The notes under the pieces: generated by a model
The model's input: only the letters and a program-made list of their open reading frames with translations
Database searches by the model: none
What the model was told of the DNA's origin: nothing
Position numbers and translations under genes: made by a program
Shown here: positions 24,406 to 33,150 of the stretch, in pieces
How positions within the stretch are numbered: the first letter of the stretch is position 1
Layout of the letters: each line of letters begins with the position of its first letter
Assembly (NCBI GenBank): GCA_002495065.1
Contig: DADT01000031.1
Location: 171,578 to 235,577, forward strand
Reading direction: 5' to 3'
DNA length: 64,000 nucleotides
DNA from: Methanoregula sp. UBA471
GTDB taxonomy: Archaea > Halobacteriota > Methanomicrobia > Methanomicrobiales > Methanospirillaceae

Positions 24406-26259
24406 ATGGATTCAATCGATGACCTGTTAAAAAAATACTGGGGCTATAGCTCTTTTTTACCGCACCAGAAGGAGATCATCGCATCAGTCATCGAAGGAAA
24501 CGACATCCTTGCGGTCATGGCTACGGGCGGGGGAAAATCCCTCTGTTACCAGCTGCCCGCCCTCTGGTTCGGCGACCTGACGCTGGTGATCTCCCCGCTG
24601 ATCTCCCTGATGAAAGACCAGGTGGATGACCTCAATGCACGGGGCATTCCTGCCGCAGCCTACACGAGCGCGATGCAGTACGGTGAACGGGGAGCGATCG
24701 AAACCGGGCTGAAAAACAATACCCTGCGGCTCCTTTTCATCTCCCCGGAACGGTGCGTGCAGCCGCATTTCCTGGATTCGCTCGGGGATTCCCGGGTCCG
24801 CCTTGTTGCCATCGACGAAGCGCACTGCATATCGGAATGGGGCCATGACTTCCGCCCTGAGTACCGCCAGCTGGCAGTGCTGAAAAAACAGTTCCCGGAC
24901 ACTCCCCTGATAGCATTGACCGCCACTGCCATTCCCCAGGTACGGCATGATATCCGCCAGCAGCTGGGTCTTTCCGGTTTGCGGGAATTTATCGGCAGCT
25001 TCAACCGCCGGAACCTCCAGTACCGGGTCATACCGAAGAAAAATTCCCTGGTGACCCTGGCGGGTATTGCCGGGCAGCACCGGCATGATTCCGGGATCGT
25101 GTACTGCCTGAGCAAGAAAGAGACAGAAGAGCTGGCAGAAGATCTCCGCAGACGGGGGTATCACGCCCTTGCCTACCATGCCGGGCTCTCAAAGCCGGTG
25201 AGAGAGAAGGTCCAGGACGATTTTATCCACGACAATGTGAACATTATCTGTGCAACGGTCGCCTTCGGGATGGGCATCGACAAGCCGGATATACGCTATG
25301 TCATCCATTACGACATACCCAAGAGCATCGAGTCCTATTACCAGGAGACCGGGCGTGCCGGGCGTGACGGCCTGCCCGGGGAATGCATTCTTTTCTATAG
25401 TCGTGCGGATGTCGCCCGTGTGAGGGCTCTTCTGGAAAGCGACAGGTCCGGCGAACGACATACCCTGCTCGCGGTCCGCAAGCTGCAGGATATGACCGAT
25501 TACTGCGAGTCGACGACCTGCCGGAGAAGATACCTGCTCAGGTATTTCGGAGAGGAGTATCCGGAAACGAACTGCGGGTCGTGTGATAACTGTGACAACC
25601 CCCGGGAGCTGGCCGACGCAACGGAGACCGCACGGACGATCATCGAATGTATCAGGCAGTTACCCTCGCATTTCGGGGTAGAACTTATCACCGATGTCCT
25701 GACCGGCTCGAAAAGTGCAAAAATCAGGAGTTACCAGCTCGATACGCTTCCTTCCTACAATTCAGGCAAACCCTATAGTAAACAGCAGTTCAGGACCTGG
25801 ATACATGAACTCATCCGGCAGGATTACCTTTCGCGTGAGGGGGACATCTATCCGGTTATCGGTCTTTCCGAAAAGAGTATGACCGTGCTGAACGGGCAGA
25901 CCCGTGTGATGCTCTCGGTCCCCGAACACAGAGGACAGAAGTCAGCCCCCGGGAAAAGCGATGAGACGGTACCCTGCGATGAGAAATTATTTCTGCTGCT
26001 CAAAAATCTCCGGAAATCCATTGCAGACCGGGAAAATGTTCCCCCGTATGTTATCTTTCATGACAGGAGCCTGCGGGAGATGGCCCGTGTACAGCCCCGG
26101 GATAACGGCAGTTTCAGGAATATCGGGGGAGTGGGAGACCATAAACTGGAAAAGTACGGCCCGGCATTCATCGAAACAATCAGGGCATTTCATGATAACC
26201 GGGAACCGGATCAAAGGGAACCGGCAACCCCCGGACAGCCCGGTGCCGGTACTCCATGA
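24406..26259 (+). CDS. recQ: RecQ-family ATP-dependent DNA helicase
   Basis: A 617-residue superfamily 2 helicase that unwinds DNA 3' to 5' in recombination and replication-fork repair. Walker A is MATGGGKS (residues 38-45) and the DEAH box is IDEAHCISEWGHDFRPEYRQ (from 136). Motif V/VI is YYQETGRAGRDGLPG. The RecQ zinc module is CRRRYLLRYFGEEYPETNCGSCDNC. A winged-helix RQC region and an HRDC domain (LLKNLRKSIADRENVPPYVIFHDRSLREMA, about residues 528-595) follow. All expected motifs are present, so it should be active. The length and the domain set resemble bacterial RecQ, so transfer in the lineage is plausible. ATG at 24406 has AAGCTTTGC upstream and no strong site. Confidence 0.95.
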   Translation: MDSIDDLLKKYWGYSSFLPHQKEIIASVIEGNDILAVMATGGGKSLCYQLPALWFGDLTLVISPLISLMKDQVDDLNARGIPAAAYTSAMQYGERGAIETGLKNNTLRLLFISPERCVQPHFLDSLGDSRVRLVAIDEAHCISEWGHDFRPEYRQLAVLKKQFPDTPLIALTATAIPQVRHDIRQQLGLSGLREFIGSFNRRNLQYRVIPKKNSLVTLAGIAGQHRHDSGIVYCLSKKETEELAEDLRRRGYHALAYHAGLSKPVREKVQDDFIHDNVNIICATVAFGMGIDKPDIRYVIHYDIPKSIESYYQETGRAGRDGLPGECILFYSRADVARVRALLESDRSGERHTLLAVRKLQDMTDYCESTTCRRRYLLRYFGEEYPETNCGSCDNCDNPRELADATETARTIIECIRQLPSHFGVELITDVLTGSKSAKIRSYQLDTLPSYNSGKPYSKQQFRTWIHELIRQDYLSREGDIYPVIGLSEKSMTVLNGQTRVMLSVPEHRGQKSAPGKSDETVPCDEKLFLLLKNLRKSIADRENVPPYVIFHDRSLREMARVQPRDNGSFRNIGGVGDHKLEKYGPAFIETIRAFHDNREPDQREPATPGQPGAGTP

Positions 26260-26298
26260 GACCATCCTTTTACCATTAATCACTTCGTATCAAGGTCC

Positions 26299-26481
26299 TC
26301 AATCGGGAAAACCAGGATGTTCCGGGTGATGTATATTAGACAGCCCCTCGATTTTCCACTGGACGGAACGTGTCTTCACGTCAAACCAGCGTAACGCATT
26401 CACGTCACCGGAAACTACCCGGTCACCCTCTTTGCGATCCTTCTGCCCCGAACGAATCTCATAAATCCCCCCACCACCCAT
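26299..26481 (-). CDS. possible small hypothetical protein (60 aa)
   Basis: A frame starting MGGGGIYEIRSGQKDRKEGDRVV and continuing SGDVNALRWFDVKTRSVQWKIEGL. The alternating charged and aromatic residues (RWFDVKTRSVQWKI) look protein-like. It is divergent from the gene at 26491, which starts 10 bases away. No family is recognised and no ribosome site is clear. It may be a fragment. Confidence 0.4.
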   Translation of the reverse strand: MGGGGIYEIRSGQKDRKEGDRVVSGDVNALRWFDVKTRSVQWKIEGLSNIHHPEHPGFPD

Positions 26482-26490
26482 TCTATCAGT

Positions 26491-26796
26491 ATGAAGTATA
26501 CGGCACGGCATATCCAGCGTTTCTTAGAAGCGGGAAAGATTGACGCTACGCTCTGGAAGAACCATTTCCCCTCGCTGCTGCCATCCCAGGTGCCGACCTG
26601 CGAGGAGTGCGGGGAGTTTAAGGACCGGACCTGCGCCGGAGGACAGGACCCGGTCGAATGTTTCCTTGACAAGGTCCCGGTGGCAGAGCCGGCCGAAGAG
26701 CACAAGAAAAAGAAGCGGGACCCGATGCTCGGCCTTGGTGCAAAAGGGCGTGGTGTCCACGGCACGGCAAAGCCAAAGGACCAGTCGAAGATGTGA
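26491..26796 (+). CDS. small cysteine-containing conserved-type protein (101 aa)
   Basis: A 101-residue protein: MKYTARHIQRFLEAGKIDATLWKNHF, then a cysteine group QVPTCEECGEFKDRTCAGGQDPVECFLD. A Lys-rich linker (EEHKKKKRDPM) and a GLGAKGRGVHGTAKPKD tail follow. The four or more Cys in a 30-residue window suggest metal binding or a small redox site. The conserved-looking GRGVHGTAKPK motif at the end is unusual. No named family is recognised; the type is one I associate with Methanomicrobiales genomes. Upstream is the divergent 26299-26481 frame. Confidence 0.6.
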   Translation: MKYTARHIQRFLEAGKIDATLWKNHFPSLLPSQVPTCEECGEFKDRTCAGGQDPVECFLDKVPVAEPAEEHKKKKRDPMLGLGAKGRGVHGTAKPKDQSKM

Positions 26797-27085
26797 AACT
26801 GAATGGGAACGGGAGCGCACTGTTGCGGTGCAGCGATGTTGTATCCGTTGAGTTACTATCCGCTGAGGCCTAATAAGACCAGGAAGGTTTGCAGCGTTCA
26901 GGTGATCGTGGGGCGACATCAGAGGTAATGCGGCCAGGATGGTCAGGGAATCGCCACTACTTTTTATAGATCGTTTCCTGACAGAAACAGGATTATACCG
27001 ATCGCCTCCCCGGTTCAGATCCAGAAACTCCCCCCCAGCTGCCGTTTCCGGCATTATTATATTCCCTTATACTCAATCGCTGGTG

Positions 27086-27796
27086 ATGGTTGGCATCTCA
27101 ACATACTGTCTTCTCGACCGGCCGCTCCCTGAAGCACTGGACCGGCTATCTGCCATCACAGACCTGATCGAGGTGGTGGACGAAGGCCCCCATTTTGTGC
27201 ATGATGCCTCCCTGTTCGGGAGTTATTCTGCAGATTTTGTTTTCCATGCACCCTACCACGGGATGAACATTGCCTCGCTCTTTGAAGCCATCCGCACGGC
27301 GAGTGTACAGGTCATGACCGATTGCTTCTCGGTTGCCGCTGAGGTTGGTGCAGGCGTCGTCATGCACCCGGGATATTTTGCCTGGGAACAGGAGCGTGTG
27401 CAGGCCGGCCGGCAGTTCAAAAAGTCCCTGCACGAGCTCTGCACCGCCGCACGGGAACTCTCGCTGACCTTCTGGTTCGAGAACATGGGGGACATGAATT
27501 TTTTCAACCTTCGCACTCCTTCTGATCTCGACCGCATTGAAGGATGCGGTTTTGCCCTCGATACCGGCCATGCACATATCAATCACTGCCTGCCGGAGTT
27601 CCTGCAGACCCGGTTTTCCCATATGCATATCCACGATAATGACGGCAGAAGGGATACCCACAGCCCCGTCGGGGAGGGCACGATAGATTTTGCCCCGGTG
27701 ATGAAGGCACTTAAGCGTAACCATGCCAGTTCGGTGATTGAGGTGAAGTCCTTTGATGGGGTACTCATGAGTATCCGCTCTCTGGAAAAAATGTGA
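27086..27796 (+). CDS. TIM-barrel sugar-phosphate isomerase/AP-endonuclease-like protein
   Basis: A 236-residue xylose-isomerase-like TIM-barrel protein. MVGISTYCLLDRPLPEALDRLSAI is the expected first strand, so the start at 27086 is preferred. The frame's open extension back to 26939 has no family similarity. Metal-binding positions are visible: HAPYHGMN, VMHPGYFA, FENMGD, FALDTGHAHI, HMHIHDNDGRRDTHSPVGEGTIDF and VIEVKS. These correspond to the Glu, His and Asp residues of the endonuclease IV and sugar-isomerase fold. Whether it acts on DNA or on a sugar is not decidable from sequence. It is a single gene. Confidence 0.85.
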   Translation: MVGISTYCLLDRPLPEALDRLSAITDLIEVVDEGPHFVHDASLFGSYSADFVFHAPYHGMNIASLFEAIRTASVQVMTDCFSVAAEVGAGVVMHPGYFAWEQERVQAGRQFKKSLHELCTAARELSLTFWFENMGDMNFFNLRTPSDLDRIEGCGFALDTGHAHINHCLPEFLQTRFSHMHIHDNDGRRDTHSPVGEGTIDFAPVMKALKRNHASSVIEVKSFDGVLMSIRSLEKM

Positions 27797-28180
27797 AAAA
27801 GGTGTTGCCCGGTAACGATTCTGCAATATTGTCCTCTTACGGAGCTCATTTAAAGAATTTTTTCTGTTTTTCACTATGAAGATGTTCCCGGGGGCGTTGC
27901 CCCCGCCACGAAAGCGCCCCCTCATCGCGATAATGCAGTATTACCCGATCTCATGGAATACTGTGAATTTCTCTCGATCAGTCTTGACTTCATACGGAAT
28001 ATCTTATGCATGAAAAAAGGCATTTCTCAATGATGAACCGATTAAAAATTATTGCATTGCCAGCCCTGCCCTGAACCATCAAAAACCTGAACAAATTTCA
28101 CTCTGGTCTGACGAAGCGAAAGGCAGAAAAAAACCGGGGCAGAAACGTGACACGGGAAGTCGTCCCGGGTGCAGCAGGAT
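27797..28180. repeat. gene-free interval with a repeat fragment
   Basis: About 27872-27960 carries ATGTTCCCGGGGGCGTTGCCCCCGCC followed by CGCGATAATGCAGTATTACCCGATCTCATGG. The first part is family C and the second resembles the main element's GCGATGGTGTTGTATTACC. It is a mosaic fragment. The rest (to 28180) holds nothing clear. Confidence 0.45.
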
Positions 28181-29827
28181 CTAGTGCATTCCTGGGATGC
28201 GGTAGGCTTCTTTTGGCACTGCGATCTCAAAACGTGCCCCGGTTCCCGGTTTTCCCGTCTCGTGGACAGTGATGGCGGTGATACCAAGGATTTCACGGGT
28301 GAGGAAGAGTCCGAGGCCGGTATTCTTCCCAAATCCGCGTTCGAAAATTCTTTCCTTTTCATCTGCCGGGATGCCATAGCCGTCATCCTCGCACACGATG
28401 AGAGGATCACCGTCCCGCCCATCAAAATACAACCGGATGGTCGTTATCTTACCGCCATATCGCACTGCATTATCCATCAGGTTGTAAAACACCTTGACAA
28501 TCAGCGGGTCGGCGTACACTTCGGCACCTGCAGGAAGATCGTTTTTCAGGATGACCTTCCCGAGCGGGGCTTCCTTTGCTGCAATGCCTGCAAGTGTGTG
28601 GATATCCTGCCAGATGGGGGCCATGACACCGATGCTCTCATAAGTCTTGGTGAACTGAATCATGGTGGAGATCCGCTGTGCAGCGGTTGCAGCCTTCCGG
28701 AAATACTCTTCAAATGAGGTGTCAGGCTGCTTTAACTCAAGTATCTCAAGATATGCCATCAGCACCGTCAGCTGGTTGTTGATATCATGCCTGGTGATGC
28801 TGGACAGCAGGTTAAGTTTCCGTATGGCCATGTCAAGCGACCGGGAGAACTGCATGACTTCCTGCTCGTGGAACTCCATCTCTTTTTCGAGAATTTTTTG
28901 TTCGGTGATATCCACCATTGTTGTCAGCAGGCAGGGAATCTCTCCGATCATGATGTTGTCCATGGCAAACAAACCGTACTGGACCAAGCCATCCTTTGTC
29001 CGAACCGGGACCTCCAGGTTTCTCGCCGTGCCCCTCTCCTCCAGCACGCGGAGGGCATTCTCCCGGTCAGATGGCTGGTGATAAATGTTAAGTTCAAGCA
29101 CCCGTTTCCCGATCACCTCGGCCCGGGTGAAACCCAGCGTGTCAAGGAACGCTTCATTCACATCAATCAGTTTTCCGTCCTGTTTTGTCGAGATTGCCAT
29201 CAGGGCTGCACTGGAATGGAACGCCGCGGAAAATTTCTCTTCGCTCTCTCTCATGGCCGCCTCGGCATCTCTGCGGCTTAGAAACCCGGCGACCTGGCGG
29301 ATGAAGAACGTTATCAGGTCATGGTTCTCAAGCTCGGTTCCCGTGGGGAGGATGAATATGGCAGCACCCTTGAGTCCTCCCTTCCAGCTGATGCCGGTAC
29401 CGTATACCTTTCCAAAGAAAGGCAGTATCTCAATTTTCTCACAGGTTTCATGCGGAAGCCAGCCGAAGGACAGATCGGTCAACCCCCCCGGTATCTCATT
29501 GCATTCACCGTTGATCATTTCAGGCAGTACCTGGTCGGGAACAGGTAATGCGAGTCCTTTCAGGGGGCGGCAAAGAATTTTCTCAATTTCAGGCTGCCGT
29601 GGCCCCAGCCCTTCAACCGCGTGCAGGGTGATGGTCTTTGCATCCTGATCAAACGTATTGACAAGAATGATGGTGCTTTCCGGAACAAGATGCCTGAGGG
29701 TCACTCCTATGAACTGGTAAAGATCGCCATCGGGAGGAAAATTATTAAGCTCCTCGAAAGTCCGGGATAATAATTCAAACCATTTCCGGAAGTCCTCCGG
29801 TTTCCTGCCCCTCCATTCCCCCGTCAT
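28181..29827 (-). CDS. PAS-domain sensor histidine kinase
   Basis: A 548-residue soluble kinase. Residues about 10-190 form a GAF-like sensor (FRKWFELLSRTFEELNNFPPDGDLYQFI, IILVNTFDQDAKTITLHAVEGLG, FILPTGTELENHDLITFFIRQVAGFLSRRDA). One PAS domain follows (EEKFSAAFHSSAALMAISTKQDG to VDITEQKILEKE). The phosphoacceptor region is LLSSITRHDINNQLTVLMAYL, a typical methanogen H-box. The HATPase has VFYNLMDNAVRYGGK, EDDGYGIP and GFGKNTGLGLFLTREIL. There is no membrane segment, so the signal is cytoplasmic. No response-regulator gene is adjacent. The ATG at 29827 has GGAGG-like GGGGGAAT upstream. Confidence 0.92.
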   Translation of the reverse strand: MTGEWRGRKPEDFRKWFELLSRTFEELNNFPPDGDLYQFIGVTLRHLVPESTIILVNTFDQDAKTITLHAVEGLGPRQPEIEKILCRPLKGLALPVPDQVLPEMINGECNEIPGGLTDLSFGWLPHETCEKIEILPFFGKVYGTGISWKGGLKGAAIFILPTGTELENHDLITFFIRQVAGFLSRRDAEAAMRESEEKFSAAFHSSAALMAISTKQDGKLIDVNEAFLDTLGFTRAEVIGKRVLELNIYHQPSDRENALRVLEERGTARNLEVPVRTKDGLVQYGLFAMDNIMIGEIPCLLTTMVDITEQKILEKEMEFHEQEVMQFSRSLDMAIRKLNLLSSITRHDINNQLTVLMAYLEILELKQPDTSFEEYFRKAATAAQRISTMIQFTKTYESIGVMAPIWQDIHTLAGIAAKEAPLGKVILKNDLPAGAEVYADPLIVKVFYNLMDNAVRYGGKITTIRLYFDGRDGDPLIVCEDDGYGIPADEKERIFERGFGKNTGLGLFLTREILGITAITVHETGKPGTGARFEIAVPKEAYRIPGMH

Positions 29828-30128
29828 ACCTGTCAGGCCTGCTGCTATTCACAGATGTTTGGTGAAAGAGGGTATTTAATCATGTCATTTTTAACTATTC
29901 AGGGAGCCATAGCAGGGCAAACGGGGAGCATGGCTCGGTAATCCGGAAAGAATCGCGAACGGTACCAGCGGGTGAGGACGGACAACGGGCAGGCCCGGTA
30001 GCAATTAAGGAAAAAATTCGGGTAAATGACTCGGAATCAGTTTCGTGGTTTTCCTGAAAATCATAGAGTATGTGATGGTGACCCGCCTCAGGACCCCTCC
30101 GGGGCAGGAAGGTTTATTCAGAGTCCTT
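29828..30128. repeat. gene-free interval with a family-D fragment
   Basis: About 30035-30115 (TTTTCCTGAAAATCATAGAG to GGGGCAGGAAGGTTTATTCAG) matches the start of the tandem repeats at 48.2-48.8 kb: the same CACCCGCCTCAGG block, here shortened. The remainder shows nothing. Confidence 0.45.
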
Positions 30129-30473
30129 TCAGGAGATTTTTACCCCGATGCCCTCAAACCACCGGGACTCAAAATTCCCTGAATAATCATATTCATACCC
30201 GATATCCCTGAAAAAATGTTCAAACTGTTCCTGCGAGTGGGAACTTTCATCCGCCTTATCCTTTGTGTGATAAAAATGTGCCACATAGACAAAACTTATC
30301 CCGTGATTCGGGAAATCTTCCCGTTGTATGGAATTAATCATAGGATACTGCTCAAGGTATTTCTGCCACTCAGGATAGGTACATTTTACGTCTTCGGGAA
30401 TATCTTCAGGCCGGGGAACACACGGTCCGGGTATCTTTTTTTTACGGGCTGGTTGTTTTTTTACCGTTGTCAC
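30129..30473 (-). CDS. hypothetical protein (114 aa)
   Basis: A 114-residue product. The GTG at 30473 is preferred: AAAGGAAAAAAC lies just upstream and the protein then begins (M)TTVKKQPARKKKIPGPCVPRPEDIPEDV. The frame is open to ATG 30539, but that extension is Pro/Asp/His-rich and unconvincing. The body has conserved-looking aromatic residues (CTYPEWQKYLEQYPMINS, DFPNHGISFVYVAHFYHTKD, FFRDIGYEYDYSGNFESRWFEG). It could be a small globular enzyme-like or regulatory domain. No family is recognised. Confidence 0.55.
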   Translation of the reverse strand: MTTVKKQPARKKKIPGPCVPRPEDIPEDVKCTYPEWQKYLEQYPMINSIQREDFPNHGISFVYVAHFYHTKDKADESSHSQEQFEHFFRDIGYEYDYSGNFESRWFEGIGVKIS

Positions 30474-30700
30474 GTTTTTTCCTTTCCGCCGGTGATTCGC
30501 TGCCGGGTGATCTGCGGGGTCAGAACCCTCCGGCACCATAAGGTTATTGAGCCTGTCGAAAGTATAAAAAATTTGTTATCAATTTATAATAATCCCCGGA
30601 TTCTGCTTATGAGAATTATGCATCCGTTTTCTCCCGCCAGCTTCTTCCTGTCGGATTGATTGGTAACCCTTATGTCCTGAGCGATACTCTTGCTGTGTAT

Positions 30701-31249
30701 ATGGCAACCAGCGCCGGATCATCCCGGGAAGATGCACCAGGTCCGGATCCCTACCTGAGTAAAATATGTTATCCCGTGGAACGTTACCTCCTTGGCTACC
30801 CCGTGAGGAATAAAGAACGTCTTATCAGTGCAATCATAAGCAATGCCCTCCTCAATGAACCCGTCGGGTTCGAACAACTCAGCGCCATTCATGTCGACAA
30901 AAGCCTGGAAACCATCGGGGATTTCATCCTGGACTTTGTGATCATCGATAATTTCGCCACAAAAGACCGGTACACTGCGCAGCAGATTGACGATTTCCGG
31001 CAATGGTATGGAAATAATGAAAACCTCCAGTATTTTGCCAAAAACTGCCTTCACCTGCAGAACTACATCCTCTGGGGTCCCGATGAACGGAAACAGCAGA
31101 AATGGGACCAGCCGACAACGGTCATATTGGCTGACCGTTTCGAGATGCTGGTTGCCGTAATCTACCTTGAAAAGGGCATCGACGCGGTGAAAGAATTTTT
31201 GTTAAAGCATCATTTTTTTGAAGGGATCGATCGGAGAAAAGCCTCCTGA
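30701..31249 (+). CDS. RNase III-fold protein without dsRNA-binding domain
   Basis: A 182-residue protein with the RNase III fold. YPVERYLLGYPVRNKERLISAIISNALLNE is followed by the signature KSLETIGDFILDFVIID. The second signature is TTVILADRFEMLVAVIYLEKGIDAVKEF. E70 and D74 of the first signature and D145 and E148 of the second correspond to four catalytic metal-binding positions, so the site looks intact. The dsRNA-binding domain of classical RNase III is absent, as in Mini-III type enzymes. RNase III is uncommon in archaea, so its RNA target (rRNA, repeat transcripts or other) is open. The frame also has a TTG start at 30656; the ATG at 30701 is preferred. Confidence 0.8.
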   Translation: MATSAGSSREDAPGPDPYLSKICYPVERYLLGYPVRNKERLISAIISNALLNEPVGFEQLSAIHVDKSLETIGDFILDFVIIDNFATKDRYTAQQIDDFRQWYGNNENLQYFAKNCLHLQNYILWGPDERKQQKWDQPTTVILADRFEMLVAVIYLEKGIDAVKEFLLKHHFFEGIDRRKAS

Positions 31250-31343
31250 GATCATCGCCACTCCCGCTCAACCGCACCGGGATGTTCCCATAATCCGAAA
31301 AATCCCATACATTTATTACTCCCGCAGAACAAACGGCGACCGT

Positions 31344-31709
31344 ATGACAACTGAAGAGGGAAAAGAGTCTCACAGCCGTCACCATAGCGGTCTCCTGATC
31401 CCTGCCGGGTTATTCATCGGGCTTGGTGTCGGCCTGCTCGCCGGTTATGCTGCGCCGGGCCTGATGATTGGTCTTGGGCTCGGGTTTGTCGGGTCTGCGG
31501 CCCTGAAACATCAAGAGTATCCTGCAGGTGACGCCGCCCGACATATACACCACGGGTCCCGCTGGATGCCGGCACTCCTCGGGATCTTTTTCATTATCCT
31601 TGGGATCAGTATGGTCTGGGCCCCCCAGAACTTCTGGCCTTATATCGGTGCCGGGTTCCTGATCCTTGTCGGTATTTGGTTTATCGCACGGAGCTTCGGA
31701 AAAGCATAG
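31344..31709 (+). CDS. four-helix small membrane protein
   Basis: A 121-residue protein starting MTTEEGKESHSRHHSG at 31344, since upstream in-frame sequence (from 31218) lacks coding character. It has two glycine-rich helical pairs: LLIPAGLFIGLGVGLLAGYAAPGLMIGLGLGFVGSAAL and LLGIFFIILGISMVWAPQNFWPYIGAGFLILVGIWFIARSF. A short hydrophilic loop (KHQEYPAGDAARHIHHGSRW) lies between them. The GxxxG spacing suggests tight helix packing. The His-rich N-terminus and loop are notable. No family is recognised. It precedes the YdhG-like gene by 80 bases. Confidence 0.65.
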   Translation: MTTEEGKESHSRHHSGLLIPAGLFIGLGVGLLAGYAAPGLMIGLGLGFVGSAALKHQEYPAGDAARHIHHGSRWMPALLGIFFIILGISMVWAPQNFWPYIGAGFLILVGIWFIARSFGKA

Positions 31710-31788
31710 TAATTAGCTGGAAATTCACCCCACCGGCCCTGAAAAAATATATCCTGCCCTGATAAAAGCAAAAGATAAGGAAAATACC

Positions 31789-32190
31789 ATGAAAAAGGAC
31801 CCGGGCAAAAAACCTGCAAAAACGGTGGATGAGTACCTTTCGGCCATCGCACCGGAAGTTCGGGCCGTCCTTGAACAGCTTCGCATGACGGTCAAGGCTG
31901 CTGCACCGGAAGCTGAAGAGACGATCAGCTACCAGATCCCGACTTACAAATATCAGGGGCCATTGGTACACTTTGTCGCACGGGGCAGCTATTGCAGTTT
32001 CATTGTGGTGAGCAGGCTGGTCCTGGAAACATTCAAAAACGAACTGAAAGACTACGATATTTCCGGGACAACCATTCACTTTACTCCCGCACACCCGCTC
32101 CCTGCGGCTCTTGTTGAAAAAATCGTCAAGGCAAGAATCAGGGAAAATGAGGGACGTGCCGGGAAAAAGGCTCTGTTGAAACGGGCATGA
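31789..32190 (+). CDS. DUF1801/YdhG-like iron-chaperone-family protein
   Basis: A 133-residue protein of the DUF1801/YdhG group (frataxin-like fold, related to Fra proteins). KTVDEYLSAIAPEVRAVLEQLRMTVKAAAPEAEETISYQIPTYKYQGPLVHF is the conserved opening. GTTIHFTPAHPLPAALVEKIVKARIRENE is the typical end. The role in iron handling is a family inference. The last codons (KKALLKRA and the stop) lie inside the terminal inverted repeat of element R5 at 32169, so the insertion replaced the natural end of this gene. Confidence 0.85.
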   Translation: MKKDPGKKPAKTVDEYLSAIAPEVRAVLEQLRMTVKAAAPEAEETISYQIPTYKYQGPLVHFVARGSYCSFIVVSRLVLETFKNELKDYDISGTTIHFTPAHPLPAALVEKIVKARIRENEGRAGKKALLKRA

Positions 32191-32824
32191 ACAGGGATGG
32201 TTCTCACCCAAACCATGAAAAATTGTGAAGGTACGACTACCATCCGCAACAGGCTCTCGAGAGAGCAGGGGCGGTTCAGGTAATTGAAGCGCCGCGGGGG
32301 CGTCCCTTCGGGGGCGGCGCAGGTCATCGCAGTAACGGGATTGGCTCTTCACGAAATTACTTGAATTGTGTTATTTTCATGGGAAACCCTGAGATTTCAA
32401 TAATTTGCGAATCCCCTCGGAGGGGACCGTGCCTGTCCTCCCGAACTGCTTTGTGATGGTGTTGTAGTACCTTCTCTGGAATTATCGCCCCGGAGGGGAT
32501 GCCACAGCGGCGGGGGCGGAGGCATTACATGCCCAGACCTAAAAGAGCGTTGAGAGAAATAGTGTGAGGATTTCATGAAAATTAAATTAAATAGATGGGA
32601 GTAATGGATTGTTTATTCCTCATAATTATCTGTGATGAACCCCGCCGCCCCGACGGGGCGCCCCCGCGGCGGATCAGTGTTTATAAGCGTATTTGTAAAC
32701 ACCGCACTGCCCCGCCGTGCCTCGGAGAAGCCCTGAGGCAGGCAGCCCTCATACCATTACAGGGTTTAATGATTTTCATGGTCGGGTGAGAACCATTCCC
32801 ATTCATGCCCGTTTCAACAGAGCC
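32169..32824 (+). mobile_element. composite GC-core element R5 with long terminal inverted repeats
   Basis: A 656-bp element. Its ends GGCTCTGTTGAAACGGGCATGAA (32169-32191) and the exact reverse complement (32802-32824) form a perfect 23-bp inverted repeat. Similarity continues inward for about another 20 bases (ATGGTTCTCACCC on both sides). The first part (32169-32385) is a diverged half with core CCGCGGGGGCGTCCCTTCGG; the second (32386-32824) is a plus copy of the main family. It encodes no protein and begins inside the preceding gene. Confidence 0.78.
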
Positions 32825-32944
32825 AGGCAAAAATAAAAATGCCCATCAGGAGGATTAATACCACCTCCGGGTATCGGTGATGAACAGGTTCTTGTTTGAG
32901 GAAAATCCGGAAAGAGCCCAGGTAAGTTCTGCTTCCCTTGTCCG

Positions 32945-33060
32945 GTTATGCCATTTCCTTTCACGACGATAAGCCGACTGCCATCGATCCGTCCGTGAGT
33001 TCACCCGGGGCTAAAAAAGAGAAGATCCTGTCCGCATCGCCATGGATGATCAGGATTTAA
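32945..33060 (-). pseudogene. fragment of an alpha/beta hydrolase gene
   Basis: The minus strand gives ILIIHGDADRIFSFL, then shifted frames read GSMAVG and RLIVVKGNG. The intact hydrolase downstream has TLVFHGDADRIVPFE and GSRLVVVKGAPHG at the same spacing. About 115 bases remain with at least one frameshift and no start or active-site Ser, so it is a decayed partial duplicate of the 33151-34035 gene. Confidence 0.65.
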
Positions 33061-33150
33061 ACCGTATACCGGGAGAATATCACGGAAACCGGTCCGCTCT
33101 ACCGCTATGTAATCCAGAGTTGGTTATCGCAGAAGCCCGTGACCATGTTT

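Noticed and set aside
28169..29648. Several plus-strand frames opposite the second sensor kinase (for example 28169-28717 and 29085-29648)
   Set aside because: They are antisense shadows of a well-supported kinase gene and show no family pattern or start site.
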